A DNA stretch of 64,000 nucleotides from JAGVSR01 sp963750715 (GCA_963750715.1 CAVVRP010000008.1:248001-312000); one strand, 5' to 3'. Positions 53,005-62,082 are shown, counted from the stretch's first letter. The notes: a model not told the origin generated them from the sequence alone. Made by a program: numbers and translations.

Positions 53005-53934
53005 TCAGCGCGTGGGCACGGGCTTTTCGCCGCGATAGTCGTAGAAGCCGCGCTTTGTCTTGCGGCCGAGCCATCCTGCCTCGACATACTTCACCAGCAG
53101 TGGACAAGGCCTGTATTTCGAATCCGACAGGCCTTCATACAGCACCTGCATGACCGACAGGCACGTATCGAGGCCGATGAAATCGGCAAGCTCGAGCGGA
53201 CCCATCGGATGATGCGCGCCGAGCTTCATCGCCTTGTCGATGGCATCGACGGTGCCAACACCTTCGTACAGCGTGTAGACCGCCTCGTTGATCATCGGCA
53301 GCAGAATGCGGTTGACGATGAATGCCGGGAAATCCTCCGAAACCGCCGTGACCTTGCCGAGGCTCTCGACGAACTGGCGGGCGGTCGCGAAAACCGCATC
53401 TTCCGTCGCGATGCCGCGAATGAGCTCGACCAGCTCCATGCGCGGAACCGGGTTCATGAAATGCATGCCGATAAACTGCTCGGGCCTGTCCGTCGTCGAG
53501 GCCAGCCGGGTAATCGATATGGAGGAGGTATTGGTGGCGACAAGTGCGTCGGGCTTCAGGTGCTGACACAGTTCGGAAAAAATACGTCGCTTAATGCCCT
53601 CGTCCTCGGTCGCCGCTTCGATGACCAGATCGCTATGCGAAAATGCGGAGGTTGAGGCTGCTGGCTTGATGCGCTTGAGCGCCGGCTCTACTGCGGCAGC
53701 CTTGATGAAACCTTTTTCGACCTGCCGGCCCATGTTACCGGCTATCAGCTCGATCGCGTGCTCGACCGCACCGGGTTTGACGTCGTTCAGCAGGACCTCG
53801 TAGCCCGCGAGCGCGACGACATGGGCGATGCCCGATCCCATCTGTCCGGCACCGATGATGCCCACCGTGTTTATGGCCGCGGCAGGCTTGATCTCGGCTT
53901 TTGCCTTGGCTGAACTTTTTACCGCCACGTCCAT
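53005..53934 (-). CDS. 3-hydroxybutyryl-CoA dehydrogenase
   Basis: 309 residues from ATG 53934 (MDVAVKSSAKAKAEIK), with GAGGGGAC just upstream. The NAD-binding fold begins VGIIGAGQMGSGIAHVVALAGYEVLL. Further blocks are ATNTSSISITRLAS, QFIGMHFMNPVPRMELVELI and HHPMGPLELADFIGLD, with the catalytic His in HFMNP. It oxidises 3-hydroxybutyryl-CoA in butanoate and PHB metabolism. It lies 40 bases after etfA, in the order etfB-etfA-hbd, a classic electron-transfer-linked arrangement. Confidence 0.92.
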   Translation of the reverse strand: MDVAVKSSAKAKAEIKPAAAINTVGIIGAGQMGSGIAHVVALAGYEVLLNDVKPGAVEHAIELIAGNMGRQVEKGFIKAAAVEPALKRIKPAASTSAFSHSDLVIEAATEDEGIKRRIFSELCQHLKPDALVATNTSSISITRLASTTDRPEQFIGMHFMNPVPRMELVELIRGIATEDAVFATARQFVESLGKVTAVSEDFPAFIVNRILLPMINEAVYTLYEGVGTVDAIDKAMKLGAHHPMGPLELADFIGLDTCLSVMQVLYEGLSDSKYRPCPLLVKYVEAGWLGRKTKRGFYDYRGEKPVPTR

Positions 53935-53974
53935 GTCCCCTCGTCCTTCTGTGAGCCGCACACCCCGAGAGCAA

Positions 53975-54916
53975 CTAGCCCGCCTTCGCCAATTCCGCTT
54001 CGAGAGCAGGCAGGGCCTCGAACAGATCAGCTACCAGACCGTAATCGGCCACCTGGAAGATCGGCGCCTCCCCGTCCTTGTTGATAGCGACGATGACCTT
54101 GGAATCCTTCATGCCGGCCAGATGCTGGATGGCGCCTGAAATGCCGATCGCCACGTAAAGCTCCGGAGCAACGACCTTGCCGGTCTGTCCAACCTGCCAG
54201 TCGTTTGGAACGAAGCCCGCGTCGACGGCGGCGCGCGAAGCGCCCATTGCAGCACCCAAACGATCGGCAAGCGGCGTGATGTATTTCGTGAAATTCTCGC
54301 CTGATCCCATGCCGCGTCCGCCGGACACCACGATTTGGGCTGCCGTCAGCTCGGGTCGATCCGACTTAGTCAATTCGGCATGCTCGAATGCGGACACGGC
54401 GACGGCTGCCGGAACGCTGATCGTCTCGATCGCCGCGCTGCCGCCCTCGGGCGCTGCCGCGAACGCCGCGGAGCGCACGGTGATAACCTTCTTGGCCTCC
54501 GGCGATTTCACCGTTTGAATGGCGTTGCCGGCATAGATGGGACGCTCGAACGTGTCAGGCGCCAGCACCTTGGTGATGTCGGAGATCTGCATGACGTCGA
54601 GCAGCGCCGCGACGCGCGGCAACACGTTCTTTCCCGATGCCGTGGCCGGCGCGACGGCGGCGTCATAGCCGCTCATCAGCGGTACGATCACGGCAGCCAC
54701 TTCTTCGGCCAGGGCATTTTTCAACTGCGGTGCGTCAGCGACCAGAACCTTGGCGACCCCGCCGAGTTTGGCGGCGGCCTGCGCGGCCCCGGCGCAGTCA
54801 TATCCGGCAATCAGAATGTGGACGTCGCAGCCTAGCGCCAGCGCTGCCGTGAGCGCCTTGGCTGTCGCGCCGCCGAGTGTCGAGTTAGAGTGTTCAGCAA
54901 TCAGCAACACAGACAT
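53975..54916 (-). CDS. etfA: Electron transfer flavoprotein subunit alpha
   Basis: 313 residues from ATG 54916 (MSVLLIAEHSNSTLGG), which overlaps the etfB stop by one base. Signature blocks are VVSGGRGMGSGENF, GASRAAVDAGFVPNDWQVGQTGK and VAPELYVAIGISGAIQHLAGMKDSKVIVAINKD, the FAD-binding part. EtfAB passes electrons from acyl-CoA dehydrogenases to ETF-quinone oxidoreductase. Encoded directly after etfB. Confidence 0.96.
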   Translation of the reverse strand: MSVLLIAEHSNSTLGGATAKALTAALALGCDVHILIAGYDCAGAAQAAAKLGGVAKVLVADAPQLKNALAEEVAAVIVPLMSGYDAAVAPATASGKNVLPRVAALLDVMQISDITKVLAPDTFERPIYAGNAIQTVKSPEAKKVITVRSAAFAAAPEGGSAAIETISVPAAVAVSAFEHAELTKSDRPELTAAQIVVSGGRGMGSGENFTKYITPLADRLGAAMGASRAAVDAGFVPNDWQVGQTGKVVAPELYVAIGISGAIQHLAGMKDSKVIVAINKDGEAPIFQVADYGLVADLFEALPALEAELAKAG

Positions 54917-55672
54917 CAAAGGACCCCCGCCTCGGTCTTGAGCTTCTTCACCAGTTCAGCCACGTCGGCGACCCTTACGCCGCCCTTGCGCTTGCTGGGC
55001 TCGGCGGTCTTGAGAATTCTGAAGCCTCGGCTTGATATCGACGGCGAAATCATCCGGCTTCTTGACATCGAGGAGTTTTTTCTTTGCCTTCATGATGTTG
55101 GGCAGGGATGGATAGCGCGGCTCGTTCAATCGAAGGTCAGTAGTGATCACTGCGGGCAACTTGAGCTTGATTGTCTCCAGGCCGCCATCGACCTCACGCG
55201 TAACGCTGACAGAGCCTGCTTCCGGCACAATCTTCGAAGCGAAGGTGCCTTGCGGCCAGCCGAGAAGAGCGGCTAGCATCTGGCCGGTCTGGTTGCAGTC
55301 GTCGTCGATCGCCTGCTTGCCGAGTATAACGAGTTCCGGCTTTTCCGCCTCGACGACTGCCTTCAGTAGCTTGGCGACAGCGAGCGGCTCGACGGTTGCG
55401 TCTTCCGGGGTTTCGATGAGAATTGCTCGGTCGGCGCCGATTGCGAGCGCGGTGCGTAGCGTATCCTGCGCCTTCACAGGCCCGATGGATACAGCCACGA
55501 CCTCGGTGGCGCCGCCCTTTTCTTTCAGCCGCACCGCTTCCTCGATGGCGATTTCGTCGAACGGGTTCATCGACATTTTCACGTTCGCCAGTTCGATGCC
55601 GGAACCATCGGCCTTGACGCGTATTTTGACGGCGTAGTCGACCACGCGTTTGACCGCGACGAGTATTTTCAT
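54916..55672 (-). CDS. etfB: Electron transfer flavoprotein subunit beta (apparent +1 frameshift at 55014-55019)
   Basis: The start (MKILVAVKRVVDYAVKIRV) and blocks KMSMNPFDEIAIEEAVRLKEKG, IGPVKAQDTLRTALAIGADRAILI and KQAIDDDCNQTGQMLA are typical EtfB, including the AMP/FAD contacts. Near the end DDFAVDIKPRL is followed by a shift. Removing one base from GAATTC at 55014-55019 gives ILKTAEPSKRKGGVRVADVAELVKKLK and a TGA at 54916-54918, touching the etfA ATG. The restored protein has 251 residues, close to the family length of about 249. Confidence 0.92.
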
Positions 55673-55966
55673 TCCCCAGTGGCTCCTAAGCAGTTGCCTG
55701 CAGTCTTTTTAATCCGTGTTTTGCTTCGGCTGTGATGAATTTGATCTTGCGGCGGACGCGATCCAACTCCCGAATATCGGCTGGCCTGCCGGTTTGAGCG
55801 CCGGCGTCCCGGTTAAGGATGCGGCGGAGCGCGGGACATTCAGGAAAGGCTGGGTCGCGCGTCTTCGCACCTGCACAAAAGAGCCTATGATCTGCCTGAA
55901 CTCAAGTCAATCAGCACATCGATTGGGTTGCTGGCCGGTAAAGCCGGGTCCCCCGGTGTCCCCGTC

Positions 55967-56671
55967 TCACGCTATATTCAGCCTCCGGTCAAATAGCGGA
56001 ACTCCCGGCCGCCGCAATACGATAACCAACAGCGCCCCGGCGATCAGCCCACCGATATGCGCCCACCAAGCGACCGGCCCTGTCTGTGGCAGGGCGACCA
56101 TGACGATCTGGATCGCGATCCACAACCCCAGACACAGCGCTGCGGAGATCCGCAATGGAATGGCTTTCAAGGCAAGCACCCAGACCCTGACGCGGGGATG
56201 CAGCATGAGGTAGGCGGCGATCACGCCGGCCACGGCACCGCTGGCGCCAATGAGCGGGTTGGGCGAGTCAGGAATCATCGCAGCATGCACCAGTCCGGCA
56301 AAGATACCGCACGCAAGGTAGAAGAACAGATACTTCGCGTGGCCCATGGCGTCTTCGACGTTGTCTCCGAAGACCCAGAGAAACAGCATATTGCCAGCCA
56401 GATGAAAAACGTCGCCATGGAAAAACATGTAAGATAACAAGGTCAGGTTCTCTGGTATCGCCACCGAGCCTTGCGGCGGCAGCACATCGGGTCCCGCCAC
56501 GTCAGCCGCGAACAGCTCCTGCGGGATCAGTGCAAAGCTCGCGATCACCGCGTCGCCGAGCCCGGTGGATTCGAGCAAAAACACCGCAATGTTGATCGCG
56601 ATGATAGCGATGTTCACATAGGCAAAGCGGATCGTTTTCAGCGTATTATCGTCATGTAACGGAACGAACAC
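55967..56671 (-). CDS. Rhomboid-family intramembrane serine protease
   Basis: 234 residues from GTG 56671 (FVPLHDDNTLKTIRFAYVNI). Six hydrophobic segments are present. The catalytic Ser is in GASGAVAGVIAAYLMLHPRVR, the His in WWAHIGGLIAGAL, and the HxxxN-like helix FHGDVFHLAGNMLFLWVFGDNVED. Rhomboids cut membrane-embedded substrates. It is on the minus strand downstream of the cob(I)alamin adenosyltransferase. Confidence 0.9.
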   Translation of the reverse strand: MFVPLHDDNTLKTIRFAYVNIAIIAINIAVFLLESTGLGDAVIASFALIPQELFAADVAGPDVLPPQGSVAIPENLTLLSYMFFHGDVFHLAGNMLFLWVFGDNVEDAMGHAKYLFFYLACGIFAGLVHAAMIPDSPNPLIGASGAVAGVIAAYLMLHPRVRVWVLALKAIPLRISAALCLGLWIAIQIVMVALPQTGPVAWWAHIGGLIAGALLVIVLRRPGVPLFDRRLNIA

Positions 56672-56695
56672 GCCACACTCCCAACCAGCCAGTTT

Positions 56696-57277
56696 CTACC
56701 GGTTCTGCCCCGGCACCCACAGTACGTCGCTGCGGCCACGATCGTTGACGTAGCGCCCGGCGACGAACAGGAAGTCGGACAACCGGTTGATGTATCTGAG
56801 CGCCGCTTCACTCACCGGTTCGTTATGGCTGGCGGCAAGCTCCACCATTTCGCGCTCGGCGCGGCGGCATACCGTACGAGCGACGTGCAACGCCACTGCC
56901 GCCGGCGATCCTCCGGGCAGGATGAAGGATTTGAGCGGGTTTAACTCCGCATTCAATTCGTCGATCTCGGCCTCGAGGCGATCAACCTGAGACTGCGTTA
57001 TGCGGAGCGGTTCGTAGGGCAGCTTCTCGCCGCGGTCCGGTACACACACGTCGGCGCCAAGGTCGAAAAGATCATTCTGGATGCGATTGAGCTTCTCGTC
57101 GAGCCAGTGATGGCCGCCTCCCAGTTCCAGGCGCGCCATGCCGATCTGGGCGTTGGTCTCATCGACTGTGCCATACGCGGCAACGCGCAGGGAGAACTTG
57201 GGTACCCGCTCGCCGGTGCCGAGACCCGTGGTGCCGTCGTCGCCGGTTTTGGTGTAAATCTTGTTGAGTTTGACCAT
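56696..57277 (-). CDS. ATP:cob(I)alamin adenosyltransferase, PduO type
   Basis: 193 residues (MVKLNKIYTKTGDDGTTGLGTGERVPK). The TKTGDxGTT motif binds ATP. Further family residues are RVAAYGTVDETNAQIGMARL and PGGSPAAVALHVARTVCRRAERE, then RYINRLSDFLFVAGRY. The enzyme makes adenosylcobalamin. No B12-dependent enzyme is adjacent. 24 bases separate it from the downstream rhomboid gene and 17 from the upstream HIG1-like gene. Confidence 0.94.
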   Translation of the reverse strand: MVKLNKIYTKTGDDGTTGLGTGERVPKFSLRVAAYGTVDETNAQIGMARLELGGGHHWLDEKLNRIQNDLFDLGADVCVPDRGEKLPYEPLRITQSQVDRLEAEIDELNAELNPLKSFILPGGSPAAVALHVARTVCRRAEREMVELAASHNEPVSEAALRYINRLSDFLFVAGRYVNDRGRSDVLWVPGQNR

Positions 57278-57294
57278 GGTTCAGCGGTTACGCC

Positions 57295-57492
57295 TCATCC
57301 CTGGAACTTGTTGATAAGCACGAACGCCATGATCACCACAATCGCCACGAACTGAAGCACGACGCGCCAGCGCATAAGCTTCTGGCTGGTGTTGGGGCTG
57401 TCGCCTTTCAGCATGGACCGCAGCCCAAGCAGCAGCACCAGAAACACAACTCCGACCGCTATGGTCGTCATGTGGTACAAGAGTGTTTCCAT
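57295..57492 (-). CDS. Small membrane protein of the twin-TM/HIG1 type
   Basis: 65 residues from ATG 57492 (METLLYHMTTIAVGVVFLV). Two membrane helices flank a short basic loop, LRSMLKGDSPNTSQKLMRWRVV, followed by LLQFVAIVVIMAFVL. The pattern (SPNxSQKLMRxRVxLQ) is that of HIG1-like twin-TM proteins, related to cytochrome oxidase assembly factors. It immediately precedes the adenosyltransferase gene, 17 bases apart. Confidence 0.85.
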   Translation of the reverse strand: METLLYHMTTIAVGVVFLVLLLGLRSMLKGDSPNTSQKLMRWRVVLQFVAIVVIMAFVLINKFQG

Positions 57493-57758
57493 TTGCGTTG
57501 AAACCTTAAATCCGGCATGGCGGAGACCAATTGCGGCCAACGATAGAGGGTCGGCTTGGTACGAGCAAACTTCATCTGTCGCTCTCAGGTGCGGCGAGAT
57601 GACGATGATGGCGCATGCACGAGACCGGAAACGGTACATCGGATCGCGTCCACTAACGTAAACAGCCCGGTAATGTCCGATCCGGCACAGTGCGTCTTGC
57701 AGAATATTGCCCTAATTCTGACGCTCGGCTGCGGCGTATCTTTTCCGGCGCGTCATGG

Positions 57759-57805
57759 TTCGACGACAGAACCTGTTCGACGACAGAACCTGTTCGACGA
57801 AAGAG
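57759..57805 (+). repeat. Tandem direct repeat of 17 bases before envC
   Basis: TTCGACGACAGAACCTG is present twice in tandem (57759-57775 and 57776-57792), followed by a partial third copy (57793-57805). It lies between the HIG1-like gene and envC, upstream of the chosen envC start. Confidence 0.75.
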
Positions 57806-57845
57806 TGGTATGTGGCACCAGGCAGTCAGGACCCGGCGCACGATA

Positions 57846-59333
57846 ATGTGGTGCTCGGCGTGGTGGCGAAGAGCCGGCCACGCCCTGCTGGCGTGCATCG
57901 TGCTCGGGGCCAGCGTCGCCCAGGCCCAGCAGCCTCCCGCAATCGGCAGCAAGGTTCCCCCGACCGCTGACGAAGTCCGAAAAGCCCTCGAAGCGCGTCG
58001 CATAGAACTGCAAACCACCGAAACAAAGGCGCGCACAATTGAAAAGGACGTCGCCGAACTGAACCTCGAACGCGAAAAGCTCAATGCGCGACTGCTGGAA
58101 ACCGCAGCCGAGATTCAGAAAAGCGAGGCCAAGCTCACCAAGATCGAGGGCCGCATCGGAGAACTGGAAGCCCAGGAAAAGCTAGTGCGCGGCTCGCTCA
58201 GCCAGCGGCAAGGCCAGATCGCGCAGTTGCTCGCCGCCCTGCAGCGTATGGGGCGCAACCCGCCGCCTGTCATGATTACGCGACGCGAGGACGCACTGGG
58301 CATGGTGCGCAGCGCGATGCTGTTGTCGGCGGCGTTCCCGGGCATGCGGACGCAGGCACTCGCGCTGGCGCAGACCCTCGACAACCTCGAAACGGTGATG
58401 ACAAGCATCCGCCAGGAGAACGAGAAGGAGAGGGCCGAGAATGCGAGGCTCAACGATATGCGCACTCGGCTCGCCGGACTGCTCGAGGAACGACGCCAGT
58501 CGGTCACGGCAAAGCAGGATGAACTCCAGAAGGTGCGCCAGGAGGCAGCGGAAATCTCCAAAAGCGCGGCCGACCTCGGCGAGTTGATCACGAGGCTCGA
58601 CGAGGCCGTGACCCGTAACACGGCAGGGTTGCAAGCCTACCAGGAAGAGGCAAAACACCAGGTCGCCGCCGCGGAAGCCGGCGCTACCCCTTCTTCTAGT
58701 GCCTCTCCCGCCGGGCCCGGCGCGAATGAGACCGCGCCGCCCACAACCTCTCCGGCTAGCAAGCCGGCGGCGGCAACCGGACCTGAAGTGGCGGCCCTGT
58801 CGCCGCAGGCTGAGCTTGCCAAACCTGCTGTCGTCGAGCTGGCGCCGAGCCGGCTATCGTTGATGCCGGGCAGCGCCGGTCGAATCAAACCCGCAATTCC
58901 GTTCCAGCTTGCCAAGGCCAAGCTGCCACTTCCAGTGCAGGGACGGCGCGTTATATCTTTCGGAGAGAAAACCCAATACGGCAGCACGTCGAAGGGCATT
59001 GTTCTTGAAACCCGCGCAAACGCTCAGGTTGTCTCGCCGTGTGATGGGTGGGTGGTCTACGCCCGCGAATTCAGAAGTTACGGGCAACTCTTGATAATTA
59101 ATGCCGGAGGCGGGTATCATGTTTTAGTCGCGGGAATGTCGCAGATCGATGTGCAACCTGGCCAGTTCATCCTCGCAGCCGAGCCGGTTGGCACCATGAG
59201 CGCTGTGCCCAAAGCGGAGCAAGACGGCTCTCAAACCACCGCGCCGGTCCTCTATGTGGAGTTCCACAAAGACGGCCAGCCGATCGATCCCGACCCTTGG
59301 TGGGTCGAAAGTCTCGAGAAGGTACAAGGATGA
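57846..59333 (+). CDS. Murein hydrolase activator EnvC-like protein (degenerate LytM)
   Basis: From ATG 57846 (MWCSAWWRRAGHALLACIVL) about 495 residues with a signal peptide ending AQAQQ. A long coiled coil follows (residues ~40-280), a Pro/Ala/Thr-rich linker, then a LytM-like domain starting FGEKTQYGSTSKGIVLETRANA and continuing GYHVLVAGMSQIDVQPGQFI. The zinc ligands of active LytM peptidases are mostly missing, as in EnvC/NlpD activators. Such proteins open amidases during cell division. Start at 57690 or 57810 is possible. It overlaps ctpA by four bases (ATGA). Confidence 0.8.
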   Translation: MWCSAWWRRAGHALLACIVLGASVAQAQQPPAIGSKVPPTADEVRKALEARRIELQTTETKARTIEKDVAELNLEREKLNARLLETAAEIQKSEAKLTKIEGRIGELEAQEKLVRGSLSQRQGQIAQLLAALQRMGRNPPPVMITRREDALGMVRSAMLLSAAFPGMRTQALALAQTLDNLETVMTSIRQENEKERAENARLNDMRTRLAGLLEERRQSVTAKQDELQKVRQEAAEISKSAADLGELITRLDEAVTRNTAGLQAYQEEAKHQVAAAEAGATPSSSASPAGPGANETAPPTTSPASKPAAATGPEVAALSPQAELAKPAVVELAPSRLSLMPGSAGRIKPAIPFQLAKAKLPLPVQGRRVISFGEKTQYGSTSKGIVLETRANAQVVSPCDGWVVYAREFRSYGQLLIINAGGGYHVLVAGMSQIDVQPGQFILAAEPVGTMSAVPKAEQDGSQTTAPVLYVEFHKDGQPIDPDPWWVESLEKVQG

Positions 59334-60775
59334 TGCGCAAGAACGACCTGGCGTTTTGGACGCTGCTTATGATGATCGTGTTCGCGGGGGCGACGACTGT
59401 CGTCAGTGTCACGCGCTCGAATTCGGCGCCATCGCCCAACTCCGAACTTTACCGGCAACTCGATTTGTTCGGCGACGTGTTCGAACGCGTCCGATCCGAC
59501 TACGTCGAGAAGCCTGACGATCAGATGCTGATCGAGTTGGCAATCAACGGCATGCTAGCAGCCCTCGACCCGCACTCATCATACATGTCGCCTAAAAGTT
59601 TCCGCGACATGCAGGTGCAGACGCGCGGCGAATTCGGCGGCCTAGGCATAGAAGTCACTATGGAGAACGGCGTGATCAAGGTGGTGTCGCCGATCGACGA
59701 CACGCCCGCCGCCAAGGCCGGCATTCTCGCCAACGACCTTATCACCCACCTCGACAATGAACAGATCACCGGGCTGACGCTCGAGCAGGCTGTCGACAAA
59801 ATGCGCGGTCCGGTCAACACGCCGATCACGCTAACGGTCGTCCGCAAGGGCAAGGACGATCCCTTCGACGTCAAGATCACCCGCGACGTGATACGCATCA
59901 ACCCGGTCAAGGCGCGCGCCGAGGGCGACATCGCTTACATCAAGGTGTCGACGTTCAACGAGCAGACGCACGCGAATCTCGTCAAGGAAATGGGCGTGTT
60001 GAAAGCCCAGATCGGCGACAAGCTGCGCGGCTACATCATCGATCTGCGAAACAACCCTGGCGGCCTTCTGGATCAGGCCATCGCCGTCTCCGATGACTTC
60101 CTCGACAAGGGTGCCATCGTGTTCACGAAGGGCCGCAACAACGAGGAAACGCAACGCGCCAATGCCCGTCCCGGCGAGGCAAGCGACGGCAAGCCGGTCG
60201 TGGTACTGATCAACGGCGGCTCGGCCTCGGCGTCCGAGATCGTCGCCGGCGCCCTGCAGGATCAAAAGCGAGCCACCATTATCGGCACTCGCTCGTTCGG
60301 CAAGGGCTCTGTCCAGACGATCATACCGCTCGGGGCCAACGGCGCGATCCGATTGACGACGGCGCGCTACTATACCCCGTCCAACCGGTCGATCCAGGCC
60401 AAGGGCATCGATCCCGACATCGTCGTAGAGCAGGAACTGCCCGATGACCTCAAGGCGAAGCTCGCCGGCGAGAAGCCGCGTGGCGAGGCAAGCCTGAGAG
60501 GCCATCTGCGCAATCCCGGCAGCGCGGCGACCGAGCCGGCCAAGGACGCCAAGGAAGGCGAGGCTGCCACCGAACCGCCGAAAGAAGTAAAAGAAGAGAG
60601 CGGATCCTCGGCCTATGTTCCAAAGGAGCCGGAAAAGGATACGCAGCTCCAGTACGCTCTGAACTTCCTGCGCGGCACCGCGACCGAAGCGGCCATGGCC
60701 AAGAAGCCGACGCCGGATGCGAATGCTCCGGCCGCCACGCCCACGGAGCCAGAGAAGAGCGGTACGCCGAACTAA
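59330..60775 (+). CDS. Carboxy-terminal processing protease CtpA/Prc-type (peptidase S41)
   Basis: Start ATG 59330 (MMRKNDLAFWTLLMMIVFAG) overlaps the envC stop; an N-terminal membrane anchor follows. The order is helical N-part, PDZ (GLGIEVTMENGVIKVVSPIDDTPAAKAGILAND), then S41 core with the Ser in NGGSASASEIVAGALQDQKRA and the Lys in RSFGKGSVQTIIPL. The tail is Lys/Glu/Pro-rich. It degrades or trims periplasmic substrates. The gene order envC-ctpA-rppH is typical of Hyphomicrobiales. A terminator follows at 60804-60836. Confidence 0.93.
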   Translation: MMRKNDLAFWTLLMMIVFAGATTVVSVTRSNSAPSPNSELYRQLDLFGDVFERVRSDYVEKPDDQMLIELAINGMLAALDPHSSYMSPKSFRDMQVQTRGEFGGLGIEVTMENGVIKVVSPIDDTPAAKAGILANDLITHLDNEQITGLTLEQAVDKMRGPVNTPITLTVVRKGKDDPFDVKITRDVIRINPVKARAEGDIAYIKVSTFNEQTHANLVKEMGVLKAQIGDKLRGYIIDLRNNPGGLLDQAIAVSDDFLDKGAIVFTKGRNNEETQRANARPGEASDGKPVVVLINGGSASASEIVAGALQDQKRATIIGTRSFGKGSVQTIIPLGANGAIRLTTARYYTPSNRSIQAKGIDPDIVVEQELPDDLKAKLAGEKPRGEASLRGHLRNPGSAATEPAKDAKEGEAATEPPKEVKEESGSSAYVPKEPEKDTQLQYALNFLRGTATEAAMAKKPTPDANAPAATPTEPEKSGTPN

Positions 60776-60803
60776 TCGGATTCCGATGCCAGACGCGATT
60801 GAC

Positions 60804-60836
60804 AAGGGCGCCTCACCAGGCGCCCTTCGTCTTTTT
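60804..60836 (+). terminator. Rho-independent terminator of ctpA
   Basis: AAGGGCGCCT (60804-60813) and AGGCGCCCTT (60818-60827) form a perfect 10-base stem with loop CACC, followed by CGTCTTTTTC. It closes the envC-ctpA unit and precedes rppH copy 1. Confidence 0.87.
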
Positions 60837-60871
60837 CAGGAAGCCTTGAGACGAACACGGAGAGTTCCCCC

Positions 60872-61396
60872 ATGCAAGACAACAAGCTGACGCCGAACCA
60901 GGCGGCTCTGCCCTATCGCCCGTGCGTGGGACTTATGGTCATCAACCGCTCAGGGCTCGTCTGGGCTGGCCGACGCGCCGACAGCCCGCGCGACGCCGAG
61001 GGGCGCGGCGACTGGTGGCAAATGCCGCAAGGGGGCATCGACGAAAACGAGGATCCTCGCACCGCCGCCGTGCGCGAGCTTTATGAAGAGACGGCGATGC
61101 GGTCGGTCGAGATCATCGGCGAGACCCCAGACTGGGCTCTTTACGATCTCCCGGCCGAGCTTATCGGCAAGGCGTGGGGCGGACGCTATCGCGGGCAGAA
61201 ACAGAAGTGGTTCGCCATGCGTTTCCTGGGGCACGACAGCGAGATCAGCATCGATCCGCAGTCCGGCCACGAACGCGAATTCGAAGCCTGGCAATGGATG
61301 CCGGCCGTGATGTTGCCGAACGTGATCGTGCCATTCAAACGGGCCGTCTACGAAACGGTTCTGGCGGAACTCGGAACGCTGGCGAAGCCGTTCTAG
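60872..61396 (+). CDS. rppH: RppH-type RNA pyrophosphohydrolase (Nudix), copy 1
   Basis: 174 residues (MQDNKLTPNQAALPYRPCVG). The Nudix box is GGIDENEDPRTAAVRELYEETAMRSVEI at residues 54-81. RppH features: WQMPQGGIDENE before the box and GRYRGQKQKWFAMRFLG after it. RppH removes pyrophosphate from RNA 5' ends and starts mRNA decay. It is the first of two tandem paralogues; both keep the catalytic Glu residues. Confidence 0.93.
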   Translation: MQDNKLTPNQAALPYRPCVGLMVINRSGLVWAGRRADSPRDAEGRGDWWQMPQGGIDENEDPRTAAVRELYEETAMRSVEIIGETPDWALYDLPAELIGKAWGGRYRGQKQKWFAMRFLGHDSEISIDPQSGHEREFEAWQWMPAVMLPNVIVPFKRAVYETVLAELGTLAKPF

Positions 61397-61554
61397 AGTT
61401 GCTTAGCTAGAAGCTCGCGGCCGCTTGAGCATTGAATGGGCTAGCCCTGCCCATAATGAAGTCATGCACAAATAACTCTGCGGGCTTATTATTTGTGGAT
61501 GATTCGAATTCGTGCGGATCATCCGGTGCCAGTTCTGCCATCGACAAAAAGCCA

Positions 61555-62082
61555 ATGAAGCCTTTGGAGAAGATTGCCGAAGTTAAGCCACTCCGCCTGC
61601 CGTACCGGGCGGGTGTCGGCATCATGCTGATTAACTCCCAAGGCCTTGTGTGGACGGGACGGCGCCTACCGAAGTGGGCGAGCAATTCGCGCGCCTTCAT
61701 CTGGCAGATGCCGCAAGGGGGCATCAACAAGAACGAGAACCCGCTTGTGGCGGCATATCGCGAACTCCGCGAGGAAACCTCGGTCCAGAGCGTCGAACTG
61801 CTGGCCGAACACCCAGGTTGGTTGTCGTACGATTTGCCCGAGGAGCTTCTTGGAATTGCGCTCAAGGGGCGCTATCGCGGCCAGAAGCAGCGATGGTATG
61901 CGATGCGATTTCTCGGCGACGATTCGGAAATCGATCTTGGTTCCGCGCTCGGAGGAAAAAGGGAATTCGATCGCTGGCGCTGGCGCCATATCGATGAATT
62001 GCCCGAGCGGGTCGTCGACTTCAAACGCCCGATGTACCTGAAGATCGTGACGGCCTTCAAGGATTACGCGCGGCCTGAGTAG
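61555..62082 (+). CDS. RppH-type RNA pyrophosphohydrolase (Nudix), copy 2
   Basis: 175 residues from ATG 61555 (MKPLEKIAEVKPLRLPYR); a longer frame to 61432 adds low-similarity residues. Nudix box GGINKNENPLVAAYRELREET at ~55-75, preceded by WQMPQ and followed by GRYRGQKQRWYAMRFLG. It aligns across its length with copy 1 (GVGIMLINSQGLVW against GLMVINRSGLVW), so the pair is a tandem duplication, diverged. Catalytic residues are kept. A function in RNA 5' processing or dinucleoside polyphosphate cleavage is inferred. Confidence 0.9.
   Translation: MKPLEKIAEVKPLRLPYRAGVGIMLINSQGLVWTGRRLPKWASNSRAFIWQMPQGGINKNENPLVAAYRELREETSVQSVELLAEHPGWLSYDLPEELLGIALKGRYRGQKQRWYAMRFLGDDSEIDLGSALGGKREFDRWRWRHIDELPERVVDFKRPMYLKIVTAFKDYARPE

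Noticed and set aside
55680..55890. About 70-codon minus-strand frame upstream of etfB (ends KHGLKRLQATA)
   Set aside because: It reads somewhat like protein, but there is no start codon after the preceding stop and no recognised family.
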